The notes: a model not told the origin generated them from the letters alone. Shown: positions 1 through 12,277, numbered from the stretch's first letter. The stretch is 64,000 nt of DNA from Archegozetes longisetosus (GCA_018873245.2 JAEMBT020000005.1:9684001-9748000); one strand, 5' to 3'. Program-made: numbers and translations.

Positions 1-811
1 AGATCTTCATAAATTTTACTAAAATAATGGTTCTCTCAAGGTATAGTGGCATGTAAGCAATAACTTGAGTTATGTTTACCAAACTATAAGCCAAATGAAA
101 ATAAAAGTGTAAAGAAGTTTGTATTAAAAATTTTTTGATACATGAAAGTAAGTTCTAACAAAGAAACCCACGCTTTGAGTGACTTGAATAAAAAAATGAG
201 TGACCAAACGGCAAATGATTGTTCTGATAATACTTCGCCGAAGATGAAGAAACAGAAAGTCAAATGAAAATTAAATATTTGAATATGTATTTAAAATTAA
301 TATCTGTAATATTTAAATTTAGTCATTAACTAAATACTACTGTAGTTATTTTATGCAATAAAAAATAATTCACTTTTGATTTAAAATATAGTTACGCGTA
401 AATTAAACCTTGATGTATAATTGTTGAATTACCTTGTTGTATAACCTTAATGAATAATGTACATGTAAAATGCATATTTTCTGAGTCTAAGTCAAAACAT
501 TAACTCTTAAAGTATAGTGAAATGTAAGACAAAGTCAGGTAAACCGGTATAAGTATTTTATAGGATTTGTAACTGATAATCATTGAATGAAAGAAAATAA
601 AGTATATTGTAATAATGAGATCACATATTTTGGTAATGAATTTATTTTAACTTAAGGAAGAGTATTCTGTAAATTAGTTTTCAGTATTTAAAAAATACAG
701 ATGGGCTATCATATTAGATTAGTATAGTGTCGTCCACTTTAAAAATTAATGTTCTTATGATTCTGATCAGTATTAAAAACATAGATAATAAAATTGCAAT
801 TTTACAACTGG
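1..811. other. AT-rich stretch, no gene seen
   Basis: No exon, repeat or RNA gene can be supported here. All frames are closed by frequent stops. Confidence 0.5.
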
Positions 812-932
812 CAAACTTTGAATGAACACCAAACTTAGATTCAAATGATTTCTAATCCATTGTTCTAGAAATCTACAAGTTCTCAAAGTTATTAAAATTG
901 AAAACTATATATTCTATGCCCAAAAATATATT
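812..932 (-). pseudogene. Relic of a GR receptor, exon 1 fragment
   Basis: The minus strand resembles part of the first exon of the GR genes at 22.8 kb and 53.3 kb: the block coding for the F-L-x-Q-W-I segment and the following lysine- and serine-rich stretch before the first membrane helix aligns at nucleotide level, with stops and indels. Nothing else of the gene remains nearby. It is probably a decayed copy of GR subfamily II. The match is about 120 bases and was made by eye, so it is tentative. Confidence 0.4.
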
Positions 933-2090
933 TCACTTTACTCGTTTCACTCTGCTAAAATTATATTTCCGATATAAGCATCTTTTACTATAATTTTTTG
1001 ATTTTCTGATACATTTTTCATAACTTAATTCTAAATACTATTTAATGTAGCCTTCTCGCTATTACAAGGAATACCGATTTCTCATCAGATCCTATAGAGG
1101 ATTCACTAGAACCTCAGTTATAGAGTAGGTTTTTCACTAAGTAGTCGGATGGAGAATATGCATCTGGCCGGAGGCGGTTATAATAGGAAACCTGTAGCCA
1201 AAAAAGAAGAGTCTCAGCGACTAGAAGACTCAAACCTGACTGGCTCATCACTTATGTTTCGGATATTATATCTTCAATTCTTTCAGATTTAAAGTTGTTT
1301 ACTCTAGTTAACCAAGCGCTGACTGATATAAAGCTAAACGTTAAATACAACTATTGTGCTAGTCAAAATTTATTTTTTTCATCGGTACGAACTATTCTGA
1401 TTAATCGTATTCGAACCATATATGCCTAATCATTCGAACTTAGTTAAAAATAGCGTAACCTCTAAATATGATTATATCATTATTGACCATTATTAACCAT
1501 CATAAAACCAGAAATTGTTCATTAAAACTTGATATATACATATTTTAATAATTATTACTTAATATTTTACTCGATTATATTACAGTTAGTTAGATTGAAC
1601 ATTAAAATTTTACATAAATTAGTAAATGAGAGTATATTTGGAATAAATTTACGGTGATCAAATATAAAATTAATTAAGTCAATTAACTTATATTCACGCA
1701 GCGTGCAACCAAGCAGCGTGTGAGTTTTCTATTTGGAAATTTCAATTCACTAGAATGATACAGAATTGTTTGTATTGATTGCATCTATTTATTGATTCAC
1801 ATCATTATTTTTTCAATCTAATTTCATATGAAAAATTGAATTAATGCATCATATTAATAAAATATTATGTATTTATCAATTGCCAATAACAAAAGAAATT
1901 TTCAGGGTCTCAAAATAAAGTTTATTAAATGAATATTTATGATAAGGATAAGCTTTAACCTATTAGATATGAAAATAAGAGTCAATTCTATATAGAGAAG
2001 TAACGCGTCAAAAAATGATGTCCTTGGAATTTATCTAATTGGAACTCAATCTAAATGATATTAATATTTTATATTGTTTAAAGGAACTCA
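933..2090. other. AT-rich stretch upstream of the glucosylceramidase gene
   Basis: No coding exon or repeat is supported. The 5' regulatory region and any 5' UTR of the following gene must lie here, but no clear TATA box was singled out. Confidence 0.4.
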
Positions 2091-4289
2091 ATGATGATGG
2101 TAATAATAAATTTTACTCTAATATTTTTGAATCTACTTTTCATTGGTAAGTAACCACAAAAAGTCTAAAAAAGTACAGAATTTGATAATTATTAACGAAA
2201 GATTTAATATTTAAAGTGACTGCTCGTCGATCCTGCAATCATCGCGATTATGGTAACGGAGCGACAGTTTGCGTTTGGAACACTACTTATTGCGACGATT
2301 TGGATCCAATTGTAAAAACAGCGAAAGGAGTCATTAGAGTATATGAAACGAGCAAAAGTGGTGACAGATTCAAAGAATCAGAACTGAAGTTTAGAGCTAA
2401 TTCAAATGAACATTCATCCACTTCTTATACAATAACTCTTGATAAGAGTAAAACATATCAGAAAATCATTGGTTTCGGTGGCGCGTTCACAGATGCGGCC
2501 GGAATTAATTTTGCGGCACTTCCTAAGAATATGCAAGATAATGCTATCAGTGATTATTATTCCAAGAATGGCATTGAATACACAACTGGTAGAATTCCAA
2601 TCGCTGGCACTGACTTTTCGACACATCCTTACAGTTATGCAGAAATAGCAGATGATTTCGATTTAGAGCACTTCGCCTTGACTAAAGAAGATACTGATTA
2701 TAAAGTATATAATTTGTTCATATACTATTATTTTGATGATTTTTTATGCGATTCAAGTTTCATTTGAATGAATTTTAAGTCCTTCTTTCTATCATAGATC
2801 CCATTTATCCAATTAGCACAAAAACTTAGTCCACATAAGATTCGATATTTTGGAAGTCCGTGGAGTTCTCCCGCATGGATGAAAACAAATAATAAATTGA
2901 ATGAGGGTGGATCAGTTATTGGTAAACCAGGAGAAAAATATTACAAGACATTTGCTAACTATTATGTGAAGTAAGTTGAAAGTCATCTGTCAATTTCTAA
3001 CTTCTTATGTCATTTCAATTTAATTCCCAAAAACATAAACTTTAAGACTTCAAATTCTATAAAGCTTCGAGTTTCAAACAAAATCCAAAGAGTTTTCAGT
3101 CTATCCAGAAAATTCATGCGTGTTATAAATTTTAACGCTTAGGATGTTTTTCAGTAAATAAATGAGAGAATGAATCGAATAAAAAGGTTTTGAGAAAAAT
3201 TTAATTAGTGATATTCCTATTATTCTGTCAAAGAAAGAGATTAACAAAAAGTTGAGCAGTATTAAAGATACAGTTTATTCGTAGCTAAGACTTATCTAAT
3301 TTAAATACTCACATAAGGCAATTTAAAATAATATTATTTAACACTCGATCAAATATATGATTTGCAATCATAACTTTTCTGCCGAATTTTAAGATTTTTG
3401 GACGCATATAAAAAACACAATGTGAGTTTATGGGGTCTCACAATTATGAACGAACCCTCGGCTCATCGATGGAATAGCTTAAAACTCGGTCCAGAGCAAG
3501 AACGCGATTTCATAAAATTAGATTTGGGACCAACTTTAGAAAAATCTAATTATGGTGTAAACAACTTGAAATTAATGGTACACGACATGCATAGACCTAA
3601 CGTGTATCACGTCGCAGATGTTATTCTCAAAGATAAAGAAGCGGCCAAATACGTGGCCGGAACTGCTTTTCATTGGTATGCAAATACTGTTGAAAACGTT
3701 GTAGAGCTGGACAAATTGCACGAGTCATACCCTAATTATTTTATTCTGGCGACTGAAGCTTGTGAAGAATGGCATGGAAAGAACCATCACGTGTCACTCG
3801 GGAATTGGGCAACTTTTGATAGATATGCTTACGATATAATTGCTGTACGTTTAGATCATCTTATGATTCGAATATTTTTACAGTGGAATAAGTTACTTTT
3901 AGGATTTAAACCATTGGACTACCGGTTGGACTGACTGGAATCTAGCGGTCGATCTCGAGGGTGGGCCCAACTGGACAAGCAACTTCGTCGACGCACCGAT
4001 TATTGTGAATGCAACGGGTCATGAATACTATAAACAGCCATTTTTCTATGCTTTGGGACATTTTAGTAAATTTTTGACTCCAGATTCTGTGAGAATTAAT
4101 GTAACACACAAAGATGATCTCAAACATTTTGAAACAACTGCATTTATCAGACCCGATAACGCGACTGTTGTTATCGCACTCAACACGAATCCATATTCAG
4201 TTGAATTAACTATTGAGGATCCCATTGATGGAAAAGTCAAGAATATTGTTGAACCGCATTCAATGCAATCTTATATTTGGTATGATTGA
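2091..4289 (+). CDS. GBA: Lysosomal glucosylceramidase (glucocerebrosidase, GH30), five exons
   Basis: This enzyme family hydrolyses the beta-glucosyl bond of glucosylceramide in the lysosome. Exons are 2091-2145, 2217-2704, 2798-2970, 3394-3844 and 3903-4289. All introns are GT-AG, phases agree, and the product is 517 residues, close to the human enzyme. Exon 1 codes for a hydrophobic signal peptide starting at a triple ATG. Next come the Cys-rich start (RRSC...YCDDLDP), GFGGAFTDAAG near residue 100, and FGSPWSSPAWMKTN in exon 3. The acid/base Glu lies in MNEP (about residue 259) and the nucleophile Glu in ATEAC (about 360). Exon 5 carries TDWNLAVDLEGGPNW and the C-terminal beta domain ending in Y-I-W-Y-D. 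An AATAAA signal follows at 4301. No breaks are seen. Family and activity are well supported; lysosomal sorting is inferred from the family. Confidence 0.93.
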
Positions 4290-4300
4290 ATATTATTTTG

Positions 4301-4306
4301 AATAAA
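4301..4306 (+). terminator. Polyadenylation signal of the GH30 gene
   Basis: A canonical AATAAA lies 12 bases after the stop codon. Confidence 0.6.
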
Positions 4307-6176
4307 TGAACCGATGAACTTATTTTAATTACATTAAGCTATTTATTTTCTAAAACTTACTTATTTCTAATTGAATGAATGAATTTAATCTTTTTTATTC
4401 TTAAAAATCAGTAAATTTAGGCTTAGTTTCGTAGAAAAATTCAATCTAAGTATTTCGATGCCGGGTTTAGCATAACATTAATTCTAAATCAATGTTATTT
4501 AAAACAACAATCTATTCTATTTGTCATAATAATAAGTTCTCTTTTTGAGATGAACTTGTTTTAAAGTTTATGTAATACTATCATCATTCACTCATGGATT
4601 CTTTGAATAGTTAATAATGGGAAGGAAATCAATGATTAAGAGTCAGATTTTTATCGTATTTGAAGATACTGTTCTAGCACGTACTTGAATTAAGGATGAG
4701 AAAATATAAACTCATGAGAGCTCAACATAAACCAAAAATTAAAGTGATTTGAAATAATTTGTTTGTTTTGTTCTCGAGAATAACATTTTGTTCGTCGACA
4801 CATTTAATTTGGATTGAATTATTTTTAAATGAAGAATGAATGAAAAGCATATTAATGTTTAACTCAGGAATAAATCAGTTACTTAATCATTAAGAAACAA
4901 TGATTGAGATACTCTAGCGTTGAGTGCAAGTGCTCAACTTTAGGTGAGTGCCCAACCTAACCTAACTTATATAAAAGCATAGCTACTCTATATATCAGAA
5001 CTACTTTTATTTAAATAAAACTAATAAATTTTGTCGAATATATTAAAATTTAGGAGGATCAAAACTTTACCATCAAATTTCCATATATTTTTGATAATGA
5101 TAGCATAAAATTATGTCTCTATATATGAATGACCGTTGCATATGAAATCTACGTATTCTCACAAATTGAAATTGTTAGTCACAAGCGTTTGGGTTTCAGC
5201 GAGTATCGAGCGCAATTTTAAATATTTTTTTCTGATAACATGTCTTTCTGAGGATAGAAATTTGCCTTAGCATCGCAGTACTGTATTCACTATTAGCAAT
5301 TTGAACTACTGATGACGCTGTAGCAGATAATAACTACAAATTAATTAATTAGTTAATTAAAACTTCGAAAATAAGAGCTAACCTTGATTTGTAAAGCATC
5401 AGGACTAACCTAGAACAGATATAAAATGTGGAAAACGTGGGGTAACATTTTACCCCACAGTTAATTTTACGTTTCGGAAGTTTTGACGAAGGGTTAAGCA
5501 TCAGTTAGATTTCTTTTATGGTTGGACCTTGAATTAATCAAATTTTTCTATCATTAGCTTTGCATACTATAAGAAAGTAACATGAAAATAGAATTGAATA
5601 CTTAATTTGAAGCTTGAAATCAGGTTAAGAAAGTAAGTTCTAAACTATATGTTGAACAGAAAGTATGTTTTATCATTGAGCCATATTTTATGATCAAATT
5701 TAATTTCAATATCGCTTAAAATATGTACGATTGCAATCATTACTTAACTTTATTACAATAATATCAACACATTTCCAATCATCTGAGTTGACATCATGTT
5801 TCAGCTACCTGTAGATTAAGTTGAATGTTAATATTTACACCTGTATATCAGCATATGGCACAAAAAACATTTAAAAACCTTTAATCGAACTTCAAAATAT
5901 TTTTCTCTATAAGATTATCAAATAACAAATTTTACAAACGAGGAAATCAGACATATCTTTAATGATTCCTATTGGAACATAATAATATAGTGATTCAAGT
6001 AAACAATAAAAATAATAACAAATACATCGGTCTCGTCCTATTATTTAAGCATTAAGGTTTATTTTATTTAGTTAAACTTTTAGGATAAAAGATTAAATTA
6101 GAATTGAATATATGGTAAAAAATGGTACGTCAACATATGGCACAATATTATATGTGATAAATGCTTGATATCGTCA
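4307..6176. other. Intergenic, AT-rich
   Basis: No gene is seen. It holds a short CCTAA run at 4951-4968 and a perfect 9-bp-stem hairpin, GTGGGGTAA with its mirror, at 5437-5458. Confidence 0.4.
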
Positions 6177-6184
6177 ATATATAA
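6177..6184 (+). promoter_or_regulatory. Probable TATA box of the six-cysteine peptide gene
   Basis: TATATAAA lies about 60 bases before the ATG at 6245. Confidence 0.4.
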
Positions 6185-6244
6185 ATGCTTTAGCAGAAAC
6201 GTTTTGATATTAACTAAAAAATAAGTGATAGAGTTTGTAAAAAT

Positions 6245-6570
6245 ATGAAAAACATTCTAGTTTTAGTTTTTGTTGGGCTCTTAGCATACGGTAATGTTCA
6301 ATGAAAACAAGAATTAAATTAAATAAATTTTGCTGTCTAAACTCTAGACTCTACTAAACTAAAAATCACGAATTGAGTTTGTATTTTTTAGCTCATAGTT
6401 TGGCTCTATATAGTTGCCGCGATGAAGGGGAACCATGTGGAGGCTTCTATCGCATTAAATGCTGTAATAATGGATTGGTTGGAATGATATGTGACCCTGA
6501 TGACTTAATTGAAAAAGGAAAATGTGTATATCCTGATAATACTACACCCTCGAACTATACTTCAGCTTGA
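6245..6570 (+). CDS. Secreted six-cysteine mini-protein (knottin-like)
   Basis: Exons are 6245-6290 and 6392-6570, joined in phase by a GT-AG intron. The product is 74 residues: a hydrophobic signal peptide of about 20 residues split by the intron, then a mature domain with the spacing C-x6-C-x7-CC-x8-C-x10-C and a polar Thr/Asn/Ser tail with an N-glycosylation sequon. The vicinal CC in the middle is the hallmark of inhibitor cystine knot peptides. Such peptides in arthropods serve as ion-channel ligands, antimicrobials or protease inhibitors; which applies here cannot be told from sequence. It is distinct from the five knottin copies at 24-49 kb in spacing and length. A TATA-like motif is about 60 bases upstream. 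Gene structure is fairly secure, function unknown. Confidence 0.75.
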
Positions 6571-7061
6571 TTGTAATTGATACCTTATTTTCGCTACTAT
6601 AGCCCGTAATACTAGAATTCTAAAATTTCACTTCAAAATTTCCTTAAATAAGCTGCGCCTCATGTATTACCCTTATAATTAAAATTTTCAGAAACTGAAC
6701 TTTCATTGTTACATAGCTAGTGGACTATAGTCGCGACGATAGAGTACTTTAGTGTACTATTATTATAAACACTCTTGTCCTTAATATTTCAATACTATAG
6801 ACAACCTGTTATTGCCAAAAATATTGCATATTTAATTATTTGAATATTTAATCTACCTTGTAATATTTACGAGTTATGTTGAATAAGGTTGTAAGTTGTT
6901 ACCAACATTACATCTGCTTATATCTGCGGAAATATTTTCAAATGTATTTTGGTTCATACTTACAAACTTAATGCCAAATTATTTTATACGAGAAGAGCTT
7001 CTAATCTTAATGGTTTGATTCTAAACCCACCATTGAATTTGTTATAATTTTTCAATCTTAA
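6571..7061. other. Intergenic, nothing recognised
   Basis: AT-rich sequence between the six-cysteine peptide gene and the nested transposon block. Confidence 0.4.
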
Positions 7062-7715
7062 GTCTGAAGTAGAGGTGCGTATCTATGAAATTTTTTGCAC
7101 CCGCACCCGCAAATAACCGCAAAAACTTTTACTTTAATTAAATCGAATGTAAATATAAATATCAACTATGATTAATTATAAAATCTATTCTGTAAAATAA
7201 TATCAAAATTTGATCTTATAATTAGCGGTTTATCGAGTTTTCTGGATATATTGAACATCTACTGTCAATTAAAGGTAAGTCCACGTAATTGAAATCTTGC
7301 TCAGTGGAGAGATTAGTTTACTGGTATAGTTAAAATTCCTTTTGAAATAACGTTTCGTAGCAGAACAGTCCAGCCCAGACAATTCAGCCCACAGATAATT
7401 CAGCCCTAGCGAGAGTTCAGAGAATTATTAATTAAAAATTTGAGACTGTAATTAAATAATTAATATTTTTTAGCTTATATAAATACTTTTTAAAAATTAT
7501 ATATAATTAATATACACATAACTAACTGACTTGGGGGGTTAGGGGGTTGTTAGCTCCCCCGTTCTCCTTAAGTCAGTTTATTATGTATAATATTTTTGTT
7601 TATAATATTAGTTGAGAGTGCTATTATTACAGCGCGAGTTAAGTTACTACATTTAATTAATGTTGCAATCGATGCAAAATAAGCTTATTTTAAAATAAAG
7701 TATCTCTTATAAATA

Positions 7716-7792
7716 AAGGCATAGCTTAATGGATAGAGTCTCCGCCTGCGAACAGTAAGGCCCGAGTTCGAGCCTTAAGAAGAATTTTTTTT
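7716..7792 (+). pseudogene. tRNA-like stretch with Pol III boxes
   Basis: An A box (TAGCTTAATGG, 7722-7732) and a B box (GAGTTCGAGCC, 7764-7774) lie 31 bases apart, and a run of eight T ends the stretch at 7785-7792, as expected for RNA polymerase III. An anticodon-loop-like CTGCGAA follows the D arm. The acceptor and T stems do not pair properly, so it is not a working tRNA. It may be a tRNA-derived SINE head or decayed tRNA carried in the MULE. Confidence 0.45.
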
Positions 7793-7880
7793 CAAGATTT
7801 TAAAAATCCAACAAAAAATCAACATAATTTTTTTCCATAATCAAAATACAAAATTAAACAATTTCTTCAATTTTTAATAT

Positions 7881-8259
7881 TGTGACGAACAGTGACTCAG
7901 TTGACTCTTACATTGACTATCTTTAACTCTATCGTTGACTATATCGTTCTAAATAACTGGCCTTTAGTAAGGCATTGGTTTTGAGCAATTTTTAAGATAT
8001 AAAAGGCTTGTGTAAATGCATTTTTTAAGCAGTATCAATAAAGACTTTATAGAGAACACTTGTCTTTCTTTTGATAGCTAAACATATCTGATAGCAAGAT
8101 TGCTGGATAAGCAATTTCTGTCAGATATCCCTTTCGTCCCCAAACTTATACTTAGTCGTAGACAATAAGTTGTATCTTCATTCCACTGGTAAAATCAATT
8201 AGTAGTTTACCGGTGATTAACGGATTAATTCGCGTCTTAGGCGCAATAAATTCGTTACA
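7881..8259 (+). mobile_element. Solo LTR of a Gypsy-like retrotransposon
   Basis: The segment starts TGTGACGAA and ends TTCGTTACA, so the ends are imperfect inverted repeats in the TG...CA form. It contains a TATA-like ATATAAAAGG and an AATAAAG poly(A) signal in the right order, and is flanked by the 4-base duplication ATAT (7877-7880 and 8260-8263). No gag-pol is present, so it is a recombined solo LTR. It is the innermost, youngest layer of the nest. Confidence 0.75.
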
Positions 8260-8362
8260 ATATATACACGTAATTTTAATTGGAGTTAAACTTTCATTGA
8301 TTTTAAGTGATTTTAATTGATTTTTCGTTGATTTTAATTGAGTTTTAATTGAAAAACACCAC

Positions 8363-9775
8363 TTGACTTCATTAAAAGTGAGAAGGGCAGATGCTCTCCT
8401 TGTTGATCGTGGATTTATTTATCGTCATCGTAGGACAAACGATAGTTTGGGGAAAATCACATGGCGGTGCATTGAAAGTGACACCCATAAAAAGTGTCGT
8501 GGTGGTTGCCACACAGCTGGTGACCAAATAAATCATCAAAATAACCATCACTATGCACCAGACCCAGCCAAAGTTGAAGCCCGTAGAGCTATAAACCAGA
8601 TTAGAGACAGGGCATTGTCTTTACAAGAGCCAACCACAAATGTCATCGCTCGTTTCTTCTTCGCTCTCTCAGGCTTCAATCGGTCAACTTCCTTCCACAT
8701 CGACAATCGCCCGTAACATCCGAAGATATCCTCAAAATGAAGGTCAAGCTCCACCGAATCCACGAAACCTCCTCGAATTGGTTATAGATGCCAACTCACC
8801 ATACGCGCATACAAAGAGTGGCGATGTCTTCCTCCAGTTTGATAGTGGTCCATCAAATGATCGTGTTTTGATCTTTTCGACATTTAGAAGTTTACAAGCA
8901 ATGTCCAGTTTTGACCACTGGTATGCCGATGGCACTTTTAAGGTGGCTCCGCCTTTGTTTAATCAATTTTACACCATGGATTTGTTCTAAACAATGTTCT
9001 CCCCTCCACCTATGTACTAATGCCTAATCGGAGAGCAGAAACTTATGATCGTGTCTTTACTGCTATTAAAAATCTACAGCCTAATTTGAACCCTGTTTCA
9101 ATTATGACAGACTTTGAACTGGCTGCCATTAACGCCTTCAAGAGTAATTTTCCCATCTCCAACGCTCGGGGATGCTTTTTTCATTTCTACCAATGCATCT
9201 GGAGGAAAATTCAATCACGAGTTTGTCATGATATTCATGAAATGTACTCGGCAGATGCAACATTTGCCTTAAACATCATGATGATTGCAGCTTAGGCTTT
9301 TGTTCCACCCGCCGATGTTATCTTTTCGTATGTTGCTCTTATTAGTGAACCATTTTATGTTGAGAATGAAAGTCTTTTGGCTCCTCTAATTGATTACGTT
9401 GAGGGCACCTGGATCGGACGCGAAAGAAGGAATCGGAGAATGCCCCCTATTTTTGCCATCGAAATATAGAATTGCCATTCTTCTGTTTTAGGCGACCTCC
9501 CTAAAACCAACAATGCTGCTGAGGGGTGGCATCGAGCATTTAGCTTTTTACTCGATGCTCATCATCCTAGCATATGGCGCTTTATCGATGGCTTGAAAAG
9601 GGACCAAAGCCTGCGTTAGATGCAGGTTGAAAAGTTTTTGGCAGGAGTCGAGCCACCAAGGGGAAGAAAGAGGTATCGGGAGGCTGCTTCCAATTTGAAA
9701 AAGAATGTGGCAAAGTATGGACAAATTACTATTATCGATTATTTTACAAGTGTCGCTCATAATCTTTCTTTTTAA
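8363..9775 (+). pseudogene. Decayed MULE transposase with FLYWCH-type zinc finger
   Basis: In order: a FLYWCH-like finger (GFIYRHRRT...ITWRC...HKKCRGGCHT, 8390-8550), then the MULE DDE core with its first Asp in YADGTFKVAPP (near 8920), the second Asp in IMTDFELAAINAF (near 9110), a His/Cys-rich CFFHFYQCIWRK block, and the C-terminal TNNAAEGWHRAF block (near 9520). The reading frame shifts near 8640-8716 and again near 8990, and TAG stops sit in frame at 9293, 9467 and 9617. It cannot make a working enzyme. Family assignment is by motif order; the FLYWCH-MULE combination is usual for animal MULEs. Confidence 0.8.
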
Positions 9776-10271
9776 TCATTATATATTTTTATACTTATTT
9801 TATTTTACAATTGTTTTAGTAAAAGTTTTAAATCTGTTTTAATAAAATTTTAGAATTTAAAGCTTATTTTCTTGACGCTCAATTACCAAAGGGCTGTCTT
9901 TGGGCTGAATTGTAATGTAATCATAACGTTTAGTTTAGAAAATCTGTCCTTACTTTCGTCCTAAAATTTCAACAATCCATGTGTACAGTTGAAATTACTT
10001 TGTAGATAGCCATCAACATCTATAATACTAGTGCTATAGATTTTGTTTATAATCAATGAATTCAAGCACACATTCGTTCATAATATTAGAATCTTGTGTT
10101 ATTGATGTAATAGTTGTTGTCGAAGTAATACTTATCTCGTTAACCATTGAATTAAGAGTTTTAATTGCAGATTATTTTAGGTGCGGTTGTGAAATAAAGC
10201 AATTTGCAAACCCGCGGGCACCCGCACAGTCCCGCTGGCGCGGGTGTATAATGCGCACCCCTAGTCTGAAG

Positions 10272-11649
10272 CCTATCTTTTCTCTTATCAATAGATACAA
10301 TGTTTCATTTCTTAAAGTAATTAAATCACATGAAATGAATAGTTCCTGAAACTAGAATTATTTAGAATTGAGTTATTTACCATTGCTTTTAGTAACATTT
10401 GGTTTATTAAACTGGTGTAAAAATTTATATATAAGACAAGAAATTCTAAAAGAATTATTTAAGAATATAAGTTAATTCGAAAATATTTTAGCCTAGAGTA
10501 CTTTAATTGAAACTTTTGCAAAATGTCTTCAAATATGTATGTAAAGTTTTCGTATTTAGTCTTCAAAAATGATAACTTTATTTAAAGTTCACTGTTTGCC
10601 TACTACAATAAAAACTAGATACATTCGATTAAAATCTGTATATAAGGTGTAAGAAATGCAATAAAACCCAGAAAGAGTAAGAATTATGGCGAATTTGAAA
10701 GATTTTAATCCCCTGCTATTTTAATCCTTATAAGGTCAATATTAGAAGCCTTTTCACCTGTTAATTCTAAAAATAAATACAAAAACTTGTGAAAACTTAT
10801 TGCTTTACCAAACTGCAATCGACAGAAAATTGCTACTTAAACCATCATTTGATAAATAGAAAATAATTTTAATCTTTACTCCTTTAAATGTATAATATAA
10901 TCTCTCTCAAGATCAGTCATACGCTTCATTCACTCCTCTCACTTTTTGAAAACATTTAAGCAGTGGTTAATTGGGAGAATATCAGATAATGGTACGAATG
11001 TATTCTCTACTCAAATTTCTAATATCTCAGATAAATTTCTAGTAGGTTAAACTTTTCAAACTTACTTATAACTTAAGACACTCATTCAATAAAAGTTAGA
11101 AACTTAACTAATTATATTGAAGAACCATAAATTAGAATCAAAATATGATAGGACAAATGATATTTCCATAACTGCTGACGAGTATATAAATAACAAAATA
11201 AGTATTTTATGGGTTTTGCATAAAATCATTATTCTTTCAGTTTAAGATTGTTTACGATTTAGACTCCAACCTAAGTATTATTTAAAATAGAAATTCAATC
11301 AAAATAACTGAATTCTAAATAGATATCGTTTGAACTTTATAATATAATTTTATAATTTTCTATGGTTCCTATCAACCAACATTCTTTTATATCCTTATAT
11401 TTTTGGCGTTCTCACCAACTTTGACAAAATTTTTATTCACGCCAAACTCTCACATGTCTGGTTTACTCTAAGAAGATTTGAAATAAATTTACTAAATATA
11501 TATTAGATTGATAGAAACTCCTATTTTTCGGAAAATAAGAAAATAAGAGTAAAAAATACTTTAATTGTGAATGATTGTATAAATCGTGGCCTTAATGCTG
11601 ATGAGGTTCTAGATACATTTCTTTGGAAAAATGAGTTTTTACTGGATTC
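10272..11649. other. Intergenic, AT-rich, nothing recognised
   Basis: No supported gene, RNA or repeat was found between the hAT duplication and the low-confidence reading frame at 11.65 kb. Confidence 0.4.
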
Positions 11650-11892
11650 ATGTACCTTGTCATAGTCTTCACGTTTTTATTCACACAGATCTGTCAATTC
11701 ACGTCTGGTTCGGTCGAAATCGCCGAATCGACCGAGGGACATCAGCAAAATACTTGTAAAACAAGCGTTTTCACAAGTTTCCAAGTTATCAAAACTAAAC
11801 TCAAGTTAGCCCTCACCAAGAGAGTCACACTGCTGAAATTTCGTTTTTTTAAAAATTTAGTTCCTTCTGTACCGATAAATTCGATTTTTTAA
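11650..11892 (+). CDS. Possible short secreted peptide or gene remnant
   Basis: An 80-codon frame begins with a convincing signal-peptide-like segment (MYLVIVFTFLFTQICQ) followed by an acidic, Gly/Ser/Glu-rich stretch, and its GC content is above the surroundings for about 150 bases. The rest of the frame drifts into lysine- and phenylalanine-rich AT sequence, so a real gene would probably splice out near residue 45. No family was recognised. A downstream frame at 11939-12126 follows a plausible TTTTCAG acceptor but has simple TTCGA-rich composition. It could be chance. Confidence 0.25.
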   Translation: MYLVIVFTFLFTQICQFTSGSVEIAESTEGHQQNTCKTSVFTSFQVIKTKLKLALTKRVTLLKFRFFKNLVPSVPINSIF

Positions 11893-12277
11893 TAAATCGC
11901 TATAAAATGCATCATTACTTTCTAAAAATTGATTTTCAGTGTTTCAAATGATTTCGTGATAAAATATCTGGAAATTTGTGACAAATATAGTCAAGCGGAT
12001 TTCGATTTAGAAAAATTTTTAATCAAAATATGTCGAAATGTTCGAAATTTATTTCTTCACTTTCGTTTCAATTTTTTTTCGAAAAAATGTTTCGATTTAG
12101 TTATTTATCGACTTTTGATCATTTAAAACTTTTGGTACTCACTTTTGAATTTAATTTCAATTCAATAGTTTTAGATGCAAAAATCAATTCTCAGTAATCC
12201 ATGATAGAAACAGAGTACGTCGTAAATGAACAACGGAATTTGAGCACCTGACACATATTGACTGGTAGCATACCTAA

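Larger units (their letters stand above)
7356..9922 (+). mobile_element. MULE (Mutator-like) transposon inserted in the hAT shell
   Basis: The insertion is bounded by the identical 9-base duplication ATAACGTTT (7347-7355 and 9923-9931), the usual MULE length. The ends align as imperfect inverted repeats sharing the core TCAGCCCA/CCAGCCCA, with a second AGCCC copy just inside each. It carries a decayed MULE transposase at 8363-9775, a solo LTR at 7881-8259 and a tRNA-like stretch at 7716-7792. Confidence 0.85.
7070..10263. mobile_element. hAT-type element, outer shell of a transposon nest
   Basis: The ends are TAGAGGTGCG on the left and CGCACCCCTA on the right, inverted repeats of the hAT type. 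They are flanked by the identical 8-base target duplication GTCTGAAG (7062-7069 and 10264-10271), which is the hAT signature length. Subterminal CCCGCA motifs occur at both ends. Without the inner insertion the element is about 610 bases and has no transposase of its own, so it was a non-autonomous (MITE-like) hAT. Confidence 0.85.

Noticed and set aside
4005-4240. Minus-strand frames within GH30 exon 5
   Set aside because: Shadows of the coding strand.
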